Positions 1 through 5,470 of a stretch of 5,753 nt of DNA are shown in pieces. Source of the stretch: Myxococcales bacterium (GTDB lineage: Bacteria > Myxococcota_C > UBA6777). Position 1 is the stretch's first letter. Every line of letters begins with the position of its first letter. Below the pieces are notes generated by a model. It searched no databases, was not told where the DNA came from, and saw only the letters and a program-made list of their open reading frames with translations. The stretch is from the NCBI GenBank assembly GCA_027005175.1, contig JALTMC010000289.1, positions 1-5,753 on the forward strand, read 5' to 3'. The position numbers were made by a program, and so were the translations under genes.

Positions 1-445
1 CCTGACCACTGATATGAATATTGGTGTCGAGGCTCATGGCAGAGGGGTTGCTCAAAAACCGTCGCATGGACAGGCCATTCAGTAGAAGCGACAAGCCAAA
101 GGGTACCGCTTTCACAGAGAGGTCATAGATCCTCGGATTAAAGTTGCCTGCAACCTCTCTTGTAAATCGTTGGGTAATGTTTGTGAGCATCTCTTTGATA
201 TCGCGATCATTGGCCCGGGGTAATGTCTTTTTGATCGAACGCCAAAAGTCCACGTCCTCTTGCTTCATCCGAGTACTTTTTTCTGTGCGAAGCCGCTTTT
301 TTTCTTCGTAAAATGTGTCGTTGACCAACTCTAGCATTGACTCACGGACCGATGCACGATTGGATTCTTGCGATGCCGTGATATGTCGATTGACAATTCG
401 GCTGACAATCTCCGTGATTGCGCGTTCTCTATCTTCATTGCGCAT
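1..445 (-). CDS. Probable acyltransferase-like protein (PlsB/PlsC-type), N-terminal part; C-terminus beyond the left edge
   Basis: An uninterrupted minus-strand frame of 148 codons starts at ATG 445-443 and runs off the left end of the window. The start is supported by a GGGAG ribosome binding site about 7 bases upstream (451-456) and by promoter-like boxes further upstream. The protein begins MRNEDRERAITEIVSRIV and is mostly charged and helical, with LVNDTFYEEKKRLR at about residues 45-58, FWRSIKKTLPRAN at about 74-86 and GNFNPRIYDL at about 108-117. From memory this matches the N-terminal extension of large 1-acylglycerol-3-phosphate or glycerol-3-phosphate acyltransferase-like proteins of Deltaproteobacteria, which act on phospholipid precursors at the inner membrane. 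The catalytic HX4D motif would lie beyond the window, so the function is an inference. No signal peptide or membrane segment is visible in this part. Confidence 0.6.
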   Translation of the reverse strand, partial: MRNEDRERAITEIVSRIVNRHITASQESNRASVRESMLELVNDTFYEEKKRLRTEKSTRMKQEDVDFWRSIKKTLPRANDRDIKEMLTNITQRFTREVAGNFNPRIYDLSVKAVPFGLSLLLNGLSMRRFLSNPSAMSLDTNIHISGQ

Positions 446-473
446 GTTGGCTCCCTTTGGGATGGTGTGACAA

Positions 474-519
474 GGTGGCGCGGTTCTATGCAGAAAAGGT
501 GGCGCGATTCTATGCAGAA
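474..519. repeat. Tandem 22-bp direct repeat upstream of the acyltransferase-like gene
   Basis: Two copies of GGTGGCGCGRTTCTATGCAG followed by AA lie at 474-495 and 498-519. They differ at one base and are separated by two As (period 24 bp). Each copy holds the dyad TTCT-ATGC-AGAA. They sit 29-75 bp upstream of the minus-strand start codon at 445, where a regulator could bind twice on one face of the helix, although a 24-bp period is not an exact multiple of the helical turn. Confidence 0.75.
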
Positions 520-535
520 TCGATAGGTTGTGCAA
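505..535 (-). promoter_or_regulatory. Candidate promoter with overlapping palindromic operator for the acyltransferase-like gene
   Basis: On the minus strand, TTGCAC (530-535) and TAGAAT (507-512) are separated by exactly 17 bases, giving a sigma70-like -35/-10 pair with a good -10 and a weak -35. The -10 lies inside a perfect 7-bp inverted repeat, CGATTCT-ATGC-AGAATCG (505-522). The arrangement is typical of a repressor site covering a -10 box, and the neighbouring 22-bp repeat carries a second, imperfect copy of the palindrome. Transcription would start near position 500, about 55 bases before the start codon. The boxes and palindrome are seen directly; promoter activity and repression are inferred. 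Confidence 0.4.
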
Positions 536-564
536 GGGATGCCCCCTTCTGAACCCCGATTAAC

Positions 565-780
565 CTTTGTCTTTTGTGAGGTTGGAGTAGGTTGGAGGGC
601 TGCAAGTGAGGAGCTTCTCAGGGGTGTCTTTGTGCAGGGCCGCTGGCTTTTCTCCCAGGAGGTTGGACTTTGTCTTTTGTGAGGTTGGAGCAGGTTGGAG
701 CAGGTTGGAGGGCAGCGAGTGAGGAGCTACTCTGAGGTGTCTTTATGCAGGGCCGCTAGCTTTTCTCCCAGGAGGTTGGA
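565..780. repeat. Tandem duplication of the rsmA 3' end (103-bp and 113-bp copies)
   Basis: Positions 565-667 and 668-780 are two adjacent diverged copies, both starting CTTTGTCTTTTGTGAGG and ending CTCCCAGGAGGTTGGA. The 10-base length difference is one extra GCAGGTTGGA unit in the second copy (around 690-710). The second copy contains the last 18 codons and the stop of rsmA. The first lies just past the gene and still encodes a recognisable tail, NLLGEKPAALHKDTPE, but the TAG stop has become AAG. It is a non-coding relic downstream of the intact gene. Confidence 0.9.
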
Positions 781-1590
781 GAGCGCTGCAAATTGTTCAA
801 TGGTGAGAGTTTCTCCTCGCTGCTGGGGATGGAGTGATAACTGTTCCAATATCTCTGTGATTTCCGCTTTCTCAAACTCCTCGAAGCCCCGACGTAGGTT
901 GTTGGAGAGGGTTTTTCTACGTTGTGCAAAGGCCATTTTCACTGTTCGACGAAACAGGTCTTCATCGTCGATGGCGACTCGTGGCTCTTCAAAGGGCTCC
1001 AATGATATGATCACGGAGTCTACCCGAGGCTTGGGATAGAAATACTTTCGAGACACAAAGATCGCCTGTCTGACTTGAAAGTATGCCCCAAACAAGATGG
1101 ACAGGATGGAGTAGTCTTTGCCATCCGTAGGCTGGGCCGCTATTCGGTCTGCGACCTCCTTTTGAACCATTAAGATCGCTTTTTTGAATAGGTGTCTTTG
1201 CTCGTGAAGATTAAACAGAATCGGTGCCGTAATGTTATAGGGTAAATTGCCGATGACTAAGAGCTTTCCATCGTAATCGAGGTCTTTTAACGAGAAGCGT
1301 GCAGCATCGGCAGCCATGATCGTTATGTTGGGGGCAGAGAGTTCTTCTTCCAGAACAGCAACCAGATCTCTGTCGCGTTCGATGGCGTAGACATGGCCGG
1401 CCTGTTCGATGAGATGAAATGTAAGTGCTCCCGTTCCCGCGCCATACTCGACAACGTGGTCGTCAGGCGTTGCACCCAACTCATTGACGATCCGACCCAC
1501 CATATAGTCGTCCACCAAAAAATTCTGCCCCCATGGTTTCTTCGGACTCAGACCATGCTTCTTTAATAACTTTCTTGGATTCTTCGACAT
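727..1590 (-). CDS. rsmA: 16S rRNA (adenine(1518)-N6/adenine(1519)-N6)-dimethyltransferase RsmA
   Basis: RsmA (KsgA) uses S-adenosylmethionine to dimethylate two adjacent adenines in helix 45 of 16S rRNA during late 30S assembly. The 287-residue protein has the full motif set: GQNFLVD at 21-27, the SAM-binding EYGAGTG at 48-54, acidic ERD at 71-73, AAD at 93-95, catalytic GNLPYN at 114-119, MVQKEVADRI at 141-150, YFYPKPRVDS at 183-192, and FAQRRKTLSNNLR at 221-233 in the C-terminal domain. Length is normal for the family. I chose ATG 1590-1588 (MSKNPRKLLKKHG), preceded by a purine-rich GAGAAGAG. The frame stays open to a TTG at 1656, but that would add 22 residues with no family resemblance. 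The gene lies downstream of tsaD in the same direction, 306 bp away. Its last codons belong to a tandem duplication that continues past the stop. Confidence 0.97.
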   Translation of the reverse strand: MSKNPRKLLKKHGLSPKKPWGQNFLVDDYMVGRIVNELGATPDDHVVEYGAGTGALTFHLIEQAGHVYAIERDRDLVAVLEEELSAPNITIMAADAARFSLKDLDYDGKLLVIGNLPYNITAPILFNLHEQRHLFKKAILMVQKEVADRIAAQPTDGKDYSILSILFGAYFQVRQAIFVSRKYFYPKPRVDSVIISLEPFEEPRVAIDDEDLFRRTVKMAFAQRRKTLSNNLRRGFEEFEKAEITEILEQLSLHPQQRGETLTIEQFAALSNLLGEKLAALHKDTSE

Positions 1591-1681
1591 AACGAACTCT
1601 TCTCTCTTTGTTCTGCCAGACAAAGCCCAGCTTGAGGAGTCAACAACCCCTGACAAAAGTTAGAGGCTTGGCGTTCCAAGA

Positions 1682-1866
1682 ACAGCAATTCAAACAACAA
1701 CAGAACACCTTTGGGGTCTTGGTAAACCACCAACATACCCATCACCATGGAACAATTCAAACAACAACAAACCACCTTTGGAGTTTTGGTAGACCATCAA
1801 TACACTCAGCAATATGGAGCAATTCAAACAACAACGACAAACCACCTTTGGGGTTCTTTTGGGGTA
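1682..1866. repeat. Three tandem copies of a 67-bp repeat
   Basis: Copies lie at 1682-1748, 1749-1815 and 1816 to about 1866 (partial), and share CAATTCAAACAACAAC followed by ACCACCTTTGGRGT. The core CAATTC begins at 1686, 1753 and 1820, an exact 67-bp spacing. By hand count copies 1 and 2 agree at about 52 of 67 positions. Copy 3 has a 3-base insertion (CGA/GAC) near 1836 and ends about 50 bases in. The divergence indicates an old duplication. Confidence 0.9.
1732..1760 (-). promoter_or_regulatory. Candidate promoter for rsmA inside the 67-bp repeats
   Basis: The second repeat copy gives, on the minus strand, TTGAAT (1755-1760), a 17-base spacer and TATGTT (1732-1737). The equivalent place in the third copy gives TTGAAT (1822-1827), 17 bases and TGTATT (1799-1804). 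Both are 4/6 matches to each sigma70 box. They would produce a leader of roughly 135-200 bases before rsmA. The evidence is weak, because AT-rich DNA often gives such matches by chance. Confidence 0.25.
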
Positions 1867-1887
1867 AGGGGGTTTTTTCGTTGGCGA

Positions 1888-1905
1888 CCGCTCGGGTCAG
1901 AGCGG
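1888..1905 (-). terminator. Small hairpin overlapping the tsaD stop codon (possible weak terminator)
   Basis: CCGCTC and GAGCGG form a perfect 6-bp GC-rich stem with a 6-base loop that starts with the TGA stop codon of tsaD. One further G-U pair is possible. On the minus strand no U-run follows (the next bases read TCGCCAACGAAAAAACC), so it is not a classical intrinsic terminator. It may only stabilise the 3' end or arise by chance. Confidence 0.25.
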
Positions 1906-2913
1906 CATTCGTCCTTTTACATTGATGTCAAACTCGCTTGTTTCACCGCGTTGGAAGTGACGATAGCCTGCGATGGCGATCATGGCGGCGTTGTCTGTGC
2001 AAAAGGTTTTGGATGGGAAGTAGGTTGTGATCCCATATTCTTTCGCTCGCTCAGTGAAGGCTGCGCGGAGTCTGCTATTTGCGGCAACTCCACCGGTTAC
2101 GATCAAGCGTTCACATTGTTCTTGTTGGAGGGCTTTTTTGGCTTTGTGCCAAAGTACATCAACAATGGCTTCCTGATAGGAAGCACACACATCATGGAGG
2201 AGCTGGCCTTCTGGTTTCTTGTCAAACTTTGAGAGTTGGGTACGACAGGAGGTTTTCAGTCCACTGAAACTAAAATCAAGTCCTTTGTGAAGCATCGCTC
2301 GTGGGAAAGCAAATCGGGCGGGGTCTCCTTGTTGGGCAAGTTGGTCGATGTAGATCCCACCTGGGTAAGGTAGTCCTAGCATTTTGGCGGCTTTGTCGAA
2401 GGCTTCCCCGGCTGCGTCATCTCTGGTAGAGCCCAACATTGTGATTTGGGTGTGGCCATCCACACGGTATAGTGTGGTATTACCGCCTGAAACCAAGAGG
2501 GCGAGAAATGGATAGGCAGGTGGCTCACCTTCTTCAAGAAAGACAGCTTGTAAGTGACCTTCAAGATGATTGACCCCAATCATCTTGCAACCCCAAACAT
2601 AGGCGAGAGATTTGGCGAGTTGTAGGCCAACCAACAAGGCGCCCACCAACCCCGGCCCCATGGTGACCGCGATACCATCTATATCGGAACCCGCAACACC
2701 TGCGACATCAAGAGCCTCTTGCAGGACTGGAATGCCATTCTGAAGATGTGCCCGGCTTGCTAGCTCCGGAACCACTCCCCCATACCGGGCGTGCAAATCC
2801 ACTTGGCTGGAGACCACATTCGACAGTAACTCAAATGCCTCTCCATCCGCACGCAGCACTGCCGCTGCCGTTTCATCACATGAACTCTCTATGCCAAGAA
2901 CGAGCTGGCTCAT
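1897..2913 (-). CDS. tsaD: tRNA N6-adenosine threonylcarbamoyltransferase TsaD
   Basis: TsaD transfers the threonylcarbamoyl group from threonylcarbamoyl-AMP (made by TsaC) to A37 of ANN-decoding tRNAs, working in the cytoplasm with TsaB and TsaE; neither partner is in this window. The 338-residue protein is of normal length and has GIESSCDET at 7-15, GGVVPELASRAH at 45-56, metal-binding HLEGH at 116-120 (His116 and His120), VSGGNTTLY at 141-149, DDAAGEAFDKAAKMLGLPYPGG at about 165-186, FSFSGLKT at 214-221, TGGVAANSRLR at 273-283, and TDNAAMIA at 306-313 with the metal ligand Asp307. I chose ATG 2913-2911, because the family begins right at GIESS. A GGAGAGGAG Shine-Dalgarno lies at 2926-2934, about 12 bases away, slightly far. 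The frame is open to a GTG at 3057, but that extension is encoded by intergenic repeats. rsmA follows in the same direction. Confidence 0.97.
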   Translation of the reverse strand: MSQLVLGIESSCDETAAAVLRADGEAFELLSNVVSSQVDLHARYGGVVPELASRAHLQNGIPVLQEALDVAGVAGSDIDGIAVTMGPGLVGALLVGLQLAKSLAYVWGCKMIGVNHLEGHLQAVFLEEGEPPAYPFLALLVSGGNTTLYRVDGHTQITMLGSTRDDAAGEAFDKAAKMLGLPYPGGIYIDQLAQQGDPARFAFPRAMLHKGLDFSFSGLKTSCRTQLSKFDKKPEGQLLHDVCASYQEAIVDVLWHKAKKALQQEQCERLIVTGGVAANSRLRAAFTERAKEYGITTYFPSKTFCTDNAAMIAIAGYRHFQRGETSEFDINVKGRMPL

Positions 2914-2931
2914 TGATCTAACTTGCTCCTC

Positions 2932-3037
2932 TCCTGCTTGCTTTGTGTCAAAGAAATACACGAACAGTGAAGTATATCGACTGGTGGACCTCACGAAAGG
3001 ATCCTGCTTGCTTTGCGTCAAAGAAATACACGAACAG
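2932..3037. repeat. Two 36-bp direct repeats in the tsaD leader
   Basis: TCCTGCTTGCTTTGYGTCAA begins each 36-bp copy, and AGAAATACACGAACAG ends it. The copies lie at 2932-2967 and 3002-3037, with one mismatch, and are separated by 34 bp. Each contains the dyad CTTTG-N3-CAAAG (2941-2953 and 3011-3023). The copy nearest tsaD overlaps its Shine-Dalgarno. The 36/34 dimensions look CRISPR-like, but there are only two units and the location is a gene leader, so a segmental duplication of leader DNA is the simpler reading. Confidence 0.85.
2971..2999 (-). promoter_or_regulatory. Weak candidate promoter for tsaD
   Basis: On the minus strand TATACT (2971-2976) is a good -10 box lying between the two 36-bp repeats. 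The hexamer 17 bases upstream, CTTTCG (2994-2999), is a poor -35. Transcription would begin near 2964, giving a leader of about 50 bases. TTGACA (2946-2951) in the nearer repeat is a perfect -35 but has no -10 at the right distance. Confidence 0.25.
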
Positions 3038-3166
3038 CTTGCCAGTGTTCCATTCACGGTTATCTTATGTAGCGCGTTGTGATGGATTTGTACAGAGAAT
3101 CGGTCTTGCTTCGTTCAGAGTCACGAGCCATGAGACCCATGATCGGAGACTCGATATCTGAGATTC

Positions 3167-3216
3167 GAATACTGACCGATTTGACTCCCGTCGGTCCCTC
3201 AAGTCGGTCAGTATTC
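3167..3216 (+). promoter_or_regulatory. Long inverted repeat / leader hairpin before the ABC transporter gene
   Basis: Positions 3167-3184 and 3199-3216 form an 18-bp inverted repeat (GAATACTGACCGA pairs perfectly with TCGGTCAGTATTC, then one T-G wobble and four more pairs), with a 14-base loop. The loop holds a third copy of TCGGTC (3191-3196) that could pair with the left arm instead. The hairpin ends 16 bases before the ATG at 3233. No U-run follows, so it is not an ordinary terminator. It could be an operator or a translational control element. Confidence 0.6.
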
Positions 3217-3224
3217 TAGCAAAT

Positions 3225-3232
3225 GAGGTTTT
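3225..3232 (+). promoter_or_regulatory. Ribosome binding site of the ABC transporter gene
   Basis: GAGG at 3225-3228 is followed by four Ts and then ATG at 3233. The spacing is short but workable, and it supports this start over internal ATGs such as Met29. The run TGAGG (3224-3228) is complementary to CCTCA (3197-3201) in the loop and right arm of the upstream hairpin. Confidence 0.5.
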
Positions 3233-5062
3233 ATGCGCTCCATAGATACGGTTAAGACAAAATGGCAGTCCTTTAACATCTTCGATGCGTTTCAATACAG
3301 TGGTCGCACTTTGCGTATGGTGTGGGATACCAGCGGTGGTTTGACTCTCACCCTTGCGAGCCTGACGTTGGTTGCTGGCCTGTTGCCCGGCGTCATGGCT
3401 TATGTGGGGAAGCTTATTGTTGACGCTGTTGTGCTGGCTGCCAAGACCAATCAGAGCACTGACCGATGGATGGTGTTGCAGTGGGTGGGGGTGGAGGCCA
3501 TCCTGATCACGCTACTTTCCTTGGCCCAACGAGGGATCAGCATTGTTCAGTCCTTGATGCGTGCCTTGCTTGGGCAGCGTGTCAACGAAGTTATTCTTGA
3601 AAAATCTCTTGCACTGGATCTCTATCACTTCGAAGACTCCGAGTTCTATGACAAGATAAACCAGGCTCGCCGTGGGGCATCAAGCCGTCCTCTCAGTCTG
3701 GTTAATCGGACCTTTGGTCTTGTTCAAAACGGTATCTCTCTTGTGACATACAGTTATCTTCTCTTTCAGTTCTCGGGATGGGCTGTCTTGATTCTAGTGA
3801 TGGCTGCGCTCCCTGCCTTTTTCTCCGAAACTTTTTTCTCCGGTGCTGCGTTCCGATTGTTTCGTTGGCAAACCCAAGAAAAACGTCAACAAAATTATCT
3901 CGAAGTCCTTTTGGCTCGGGAGGATTATGTCAAAGAAGTCAAATTGTTCGAGTTGGGAGAACTCTTTTTGCAAAGATACAAAGAGATCTTTCGCAAGATG
4001 TACGAGGAGGACCGGAATCTTACATTGCGAAGAGGAGCCTGGGGCTACTTCTTAGGTTTGATTGGATCTCTTACTTTTTACGGTACCTACGGATGGATCG
4101 CATGGGCCGCTGCAACGGGAGGGATCTCCTTGGGTGAAATGACCATGTATCTTCTGGTCTTTAAACAAGGACAGTCTGCCGTGACTGCAAGTCTTCAGTC
4201 GATTGGGGGGATGTACGAAGATAATTTATACCTGATCAACCTGTACGAGTTCCTGGATGAAGAAGTTCAGCCCATAGAAGAAGGTGTAACGCAAGGTTCA
4301 ATACCGTACGACGGTGTGCGATTTGAAGATGTTTCTTTTACATACCCCGACTCCGAGAAGCCTGCGCTGGCCCATGTCTCCTTCCATCTTAAACCAGGTG
4401 AAAAGCTCGCTCTTGTCGGGGAAAATGGGTCAGGCAAAACGACCTTGATTAAGCTGCTTACCCGACTATATCAACCCACAGGAGGTCGTGTCTTGCTCGA
4501 TGGGACGGACCTTCAAGAGTGGGGTCTGCATGCCTTGCGTGAACGAGTTGGGGTGATCTTCCAGGATTATGTACGATACCAACTTCTGGTGGGAGAGAAT
4601 ATTGGTGCTGGTGATGTTGGGCACTTCACAGATACAGAGCGATGGCAAGATGCCGCTGTCCAAGGCATGGCCGACTCTTTCATCAAGGATTTACCCAAAG
4701 GTTATGAGACACAACTGGGTCGATGGTTCAAAGATGGTCGTGAGCTGTCTTTGGGGCAGTGGCAGAAGATCGCTCTGTCACGTGCATTTATGCGCAAACA
4801 AGCCGACATCCTGGTGCTGGATGAGCCCACCTCTGCCATGGATGCTGAGGCAGAAGCCAAGATCTTCGCGCATTTTCGAAAGCTCACAGAGAACCAGATG
4901 GCTATCCTGATCTCACATCGATTCTCTACCGTCCGTATGGCTGACCAGATCGCTGTGCTTCATCAAGGTGAACTTCTCGAAATGGGAACGCATGAATCCT
5001 TAATCGAAGAAGATGGACGATACGCTCACCTCTTCTCCTTACAAGCGGCTGGATACATGTAA
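3233..5062 (+). CDS. ABC transporter, fused permease and ATP-binding protein (half-transporter)
   Basis: The 609-residue protein is a homodimer-type ABC half-transporter, most likely an exporter of the MsbA/MdlB-like fold in the inner membrane. The N-terminal membrane domain spans about residues 20-330, with hydrophobic segments near 37-58, 82-107, 157-180, 182-200, 270-295 and 300-320. The ATPase domain (about 360-609) is complete: A-loop Tyr371, Walker A GENGSGKT at 396-403, Q-loop Gln444, signature LSLGQ at 505-509, Walker B ILVLDEP at 526-532, D-loop SAMD at 534-537 and H-loop His562. All catalytic residues are present, so it should hydrolyse ATP. No peptidase or substrate-binding domain is attached, and no accessory gene adjoins, so the substrate cannot be named: lipid, peptide and drug are all possible. 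It diverges from tsaD and is preceded by a long hairpin. It appears monocistronic, being convergent with the next gene. Confidence 0.95.
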   Translation: MRSIDTVKTKWQSFNIFDAFQYSGRTLRMVWDTSGGLTLTLASLTLVAGLLPGVMAYVGKLIVDAVVLAAKTNQSTDRWMVLQWVGVEAILITLLSLAQRGISIVQSLMRALLGQRVNEVILEKSLALDLYHFEDSEFYDKINQARRGASSRPLSLVNRTFGLVQNGISLVTYSYLLFQFSGWAVLILVMAALPAFFSETFFSGAAFRLFRWQTQEKRQQNYLEVLLAREDYVKEVKLFELGELFLQRYKEIFRKMYEEDRNLTLRRGAWGYFLGLIGSLTFYGTYGWIAWAAATGGISLGEMTMYLLVFKQGQSAVTASLQSIGGMYEDNLYLINLYEFLDEEVQPIEEGVTQGSIPYDGVRFEDVSFTYPDSEKPALAHVSFHLKPGEKLALVGENGSGKTTLIKLLTRLYQPTGGRVLLDGTDLQEWGLHALRERVGVIFQDYVRYQLLVGENIGAGDVGHFTDTERWQDAAVQGMADSFIKDLPKGYETQLGRWFKDGRELSLGQWQKIALSRAFMRKQADILVLDEPTSAMDAEAEAKIFAHFRKLTENQMAILISHRFSTVRMADQIAVLHQGELLEMGTHESLIEEDGRYAHLFSLQAAGYM

Positions 5063-5123
5063 GGGACACCGAGCTTTCTCAATCAGACTTGATTTGTGTT
5101 CACCATTGAGACAAGCCTGAGCC

Positions 5124-5330
5124 TCAACATCCAACAACAACTTCCCCTTTCTTTTGGACTGTCGCAAATTCGCAACGACTCCAGAGAGTCTCACCACCCC
5201 ACCCATCCACGAATCCTGCGAAAATCACTTGATCATCCGCCGGACTAAAGTCCAGCTCTGAGAAATGAAGTACCCTGAAGGGCACTGGAACGTCAGCCCG
5301 ACGGAACTCCAGCTTATAAAAGCCCGACAT
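5124..5330 (-). CDS. Hypothetical protein, 68 residues; possibly the C-terminal piece of a broken gene
   Basis: The frame runs from ATG 5330-5328 to TGA 5126-5124 and encodes MSGFYKLEFRRADVPVPF followed by a mixed beta-strand-like sequence with DDQVIFAGFVDGWGG and a lysine-rich tail. I recognise no family, and there is no signal peptide or membrane segment. No Shine-Dalgarno precedes the ATG (the upstream bases are CTGTTTTATTTGTCCAA), which argues against an independent start. The reading frame next to it upstream continues the same protein style with one base missing, so this may be the end of the pseudogene at 5124-5470. It converges on the ABC gene, 61 bp from its stop. Confidence 0.35.
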   Translation of the reverse strand: MSGFYKLEFRRADVPVPFRVLHFSELDFSPADDQVIFAGFVDGWGGETLWSRCEFATVQKKGEVVVGC

Positions 5331-5470
5331 TTGGACAAATAAAACAGTTGCTTATGGATACGTACAGGTGCCTTGCCGTAAGTTCCCGATAGTATCGTAT
5401 TGATAGTGTGTGGGAGTCCTTAGCAGGAGATGGGGGATGGATGCCGACCGACTGGACGAACGTTAGCCAT
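5124..5470 (-). pseudogene. Candidate degraded small gene with one premature stop and one frameshift
   Basis: An ATG at 5470-5468 overlaps the stop of the upstream gene by eight bases (ATGGCTAA), with AGAGG just before it, as in translationally coupled genes. The frame reads MANVRPVGRHPSPISC and then meets TAA at 5422-5420. Beyond that stop the same frame continues with plausible protein, including NTILSGTYGKAP and VRIHKQLFYLSK. At AAA near 5330-5333 one extra A would join it directly to the 68-residue frame starting MSGFYKLEF, which ends at 5124. The repaired product would be about 115 residues. The three pieces are seen directly; that they were once one gene is inference. A sequencing error in the A run, or two unrelated short frames, are alternatives. 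Confidence 0.4.

Larger units (their letters stand above)
1591..1896. other. 306-bp intergenic region between tsaD and rsmA
   Basis: No gene is supported here. Most of the stretch consists of three copies of a 67-bp repeat (1682 to about 1866). A short CTTGG-CGTT-CCAAG dyad lies at 1667-1680. Open frames that cross the repeats on either strand have low-complexity products (poly-Q/T/N-like on plus), and the 67-bp period is not a multiple of three, so they are not repeat proteins. Confidence 0.7.
2914..3232. other. 319-bp divergent intergenic region between tsaD and the ABC transporter gene
   Basis: This stretch separates two divergently transcribed genes and should contain both promoters. It holds the two 36-bp repeats near tsaD, a stretch (about 3038-3166) with no clear signal apart from partial repeats such as GAGACTCGATAT/GAGATTCGAATA (3146-3171), and a long hairpin adjoining the ABC gene. 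Frames crossing it have no start context or family resemblance, so no gene is called. Confidence 0.65.

Noticed and set aside
474-519. Sigma54-type promoter (TGGC...TGC) in the 22-bp repeats on the plus strand
   Set aside because: The GG-to-GC spacing is 11 rather than 10 bases, and no plus-strand gene follows for thousands of bases.
695-1039. Plus-strand open frame of 114 codons antisense to rsmA
   Set aside because: It lies opposite conserved rsmA motifs and the duplicated tail, and its serine/arginine-rich product is typical of an antisense shadow.
1608-2232. Plus-strand open frames across the 67-bp repeats and antisense to tsaD
   Set aside because: Their products are low-complexity translations of repeats or the antisense of the conserved tsaD sequence, with no ribosome binding site or family likeness.
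2932-3037. Minimal CRISPR array (two 36-bp repeats, 34-bp spacer)
   Set aside because: Only two repeats, no third unit or degenerate end repeat, no cas genes in the window, and the repeat merges into the tsaD ribosome binding site.
5070-5110. Intrinsic terminator after the ABC gene (AATCA-GACT-TGATT and CTCAAT...ATTGAG dyads)
   Set aside because: The stems are short and AT-rich or have a 21-base loop, and no T-run follows, so they are not better than chance.
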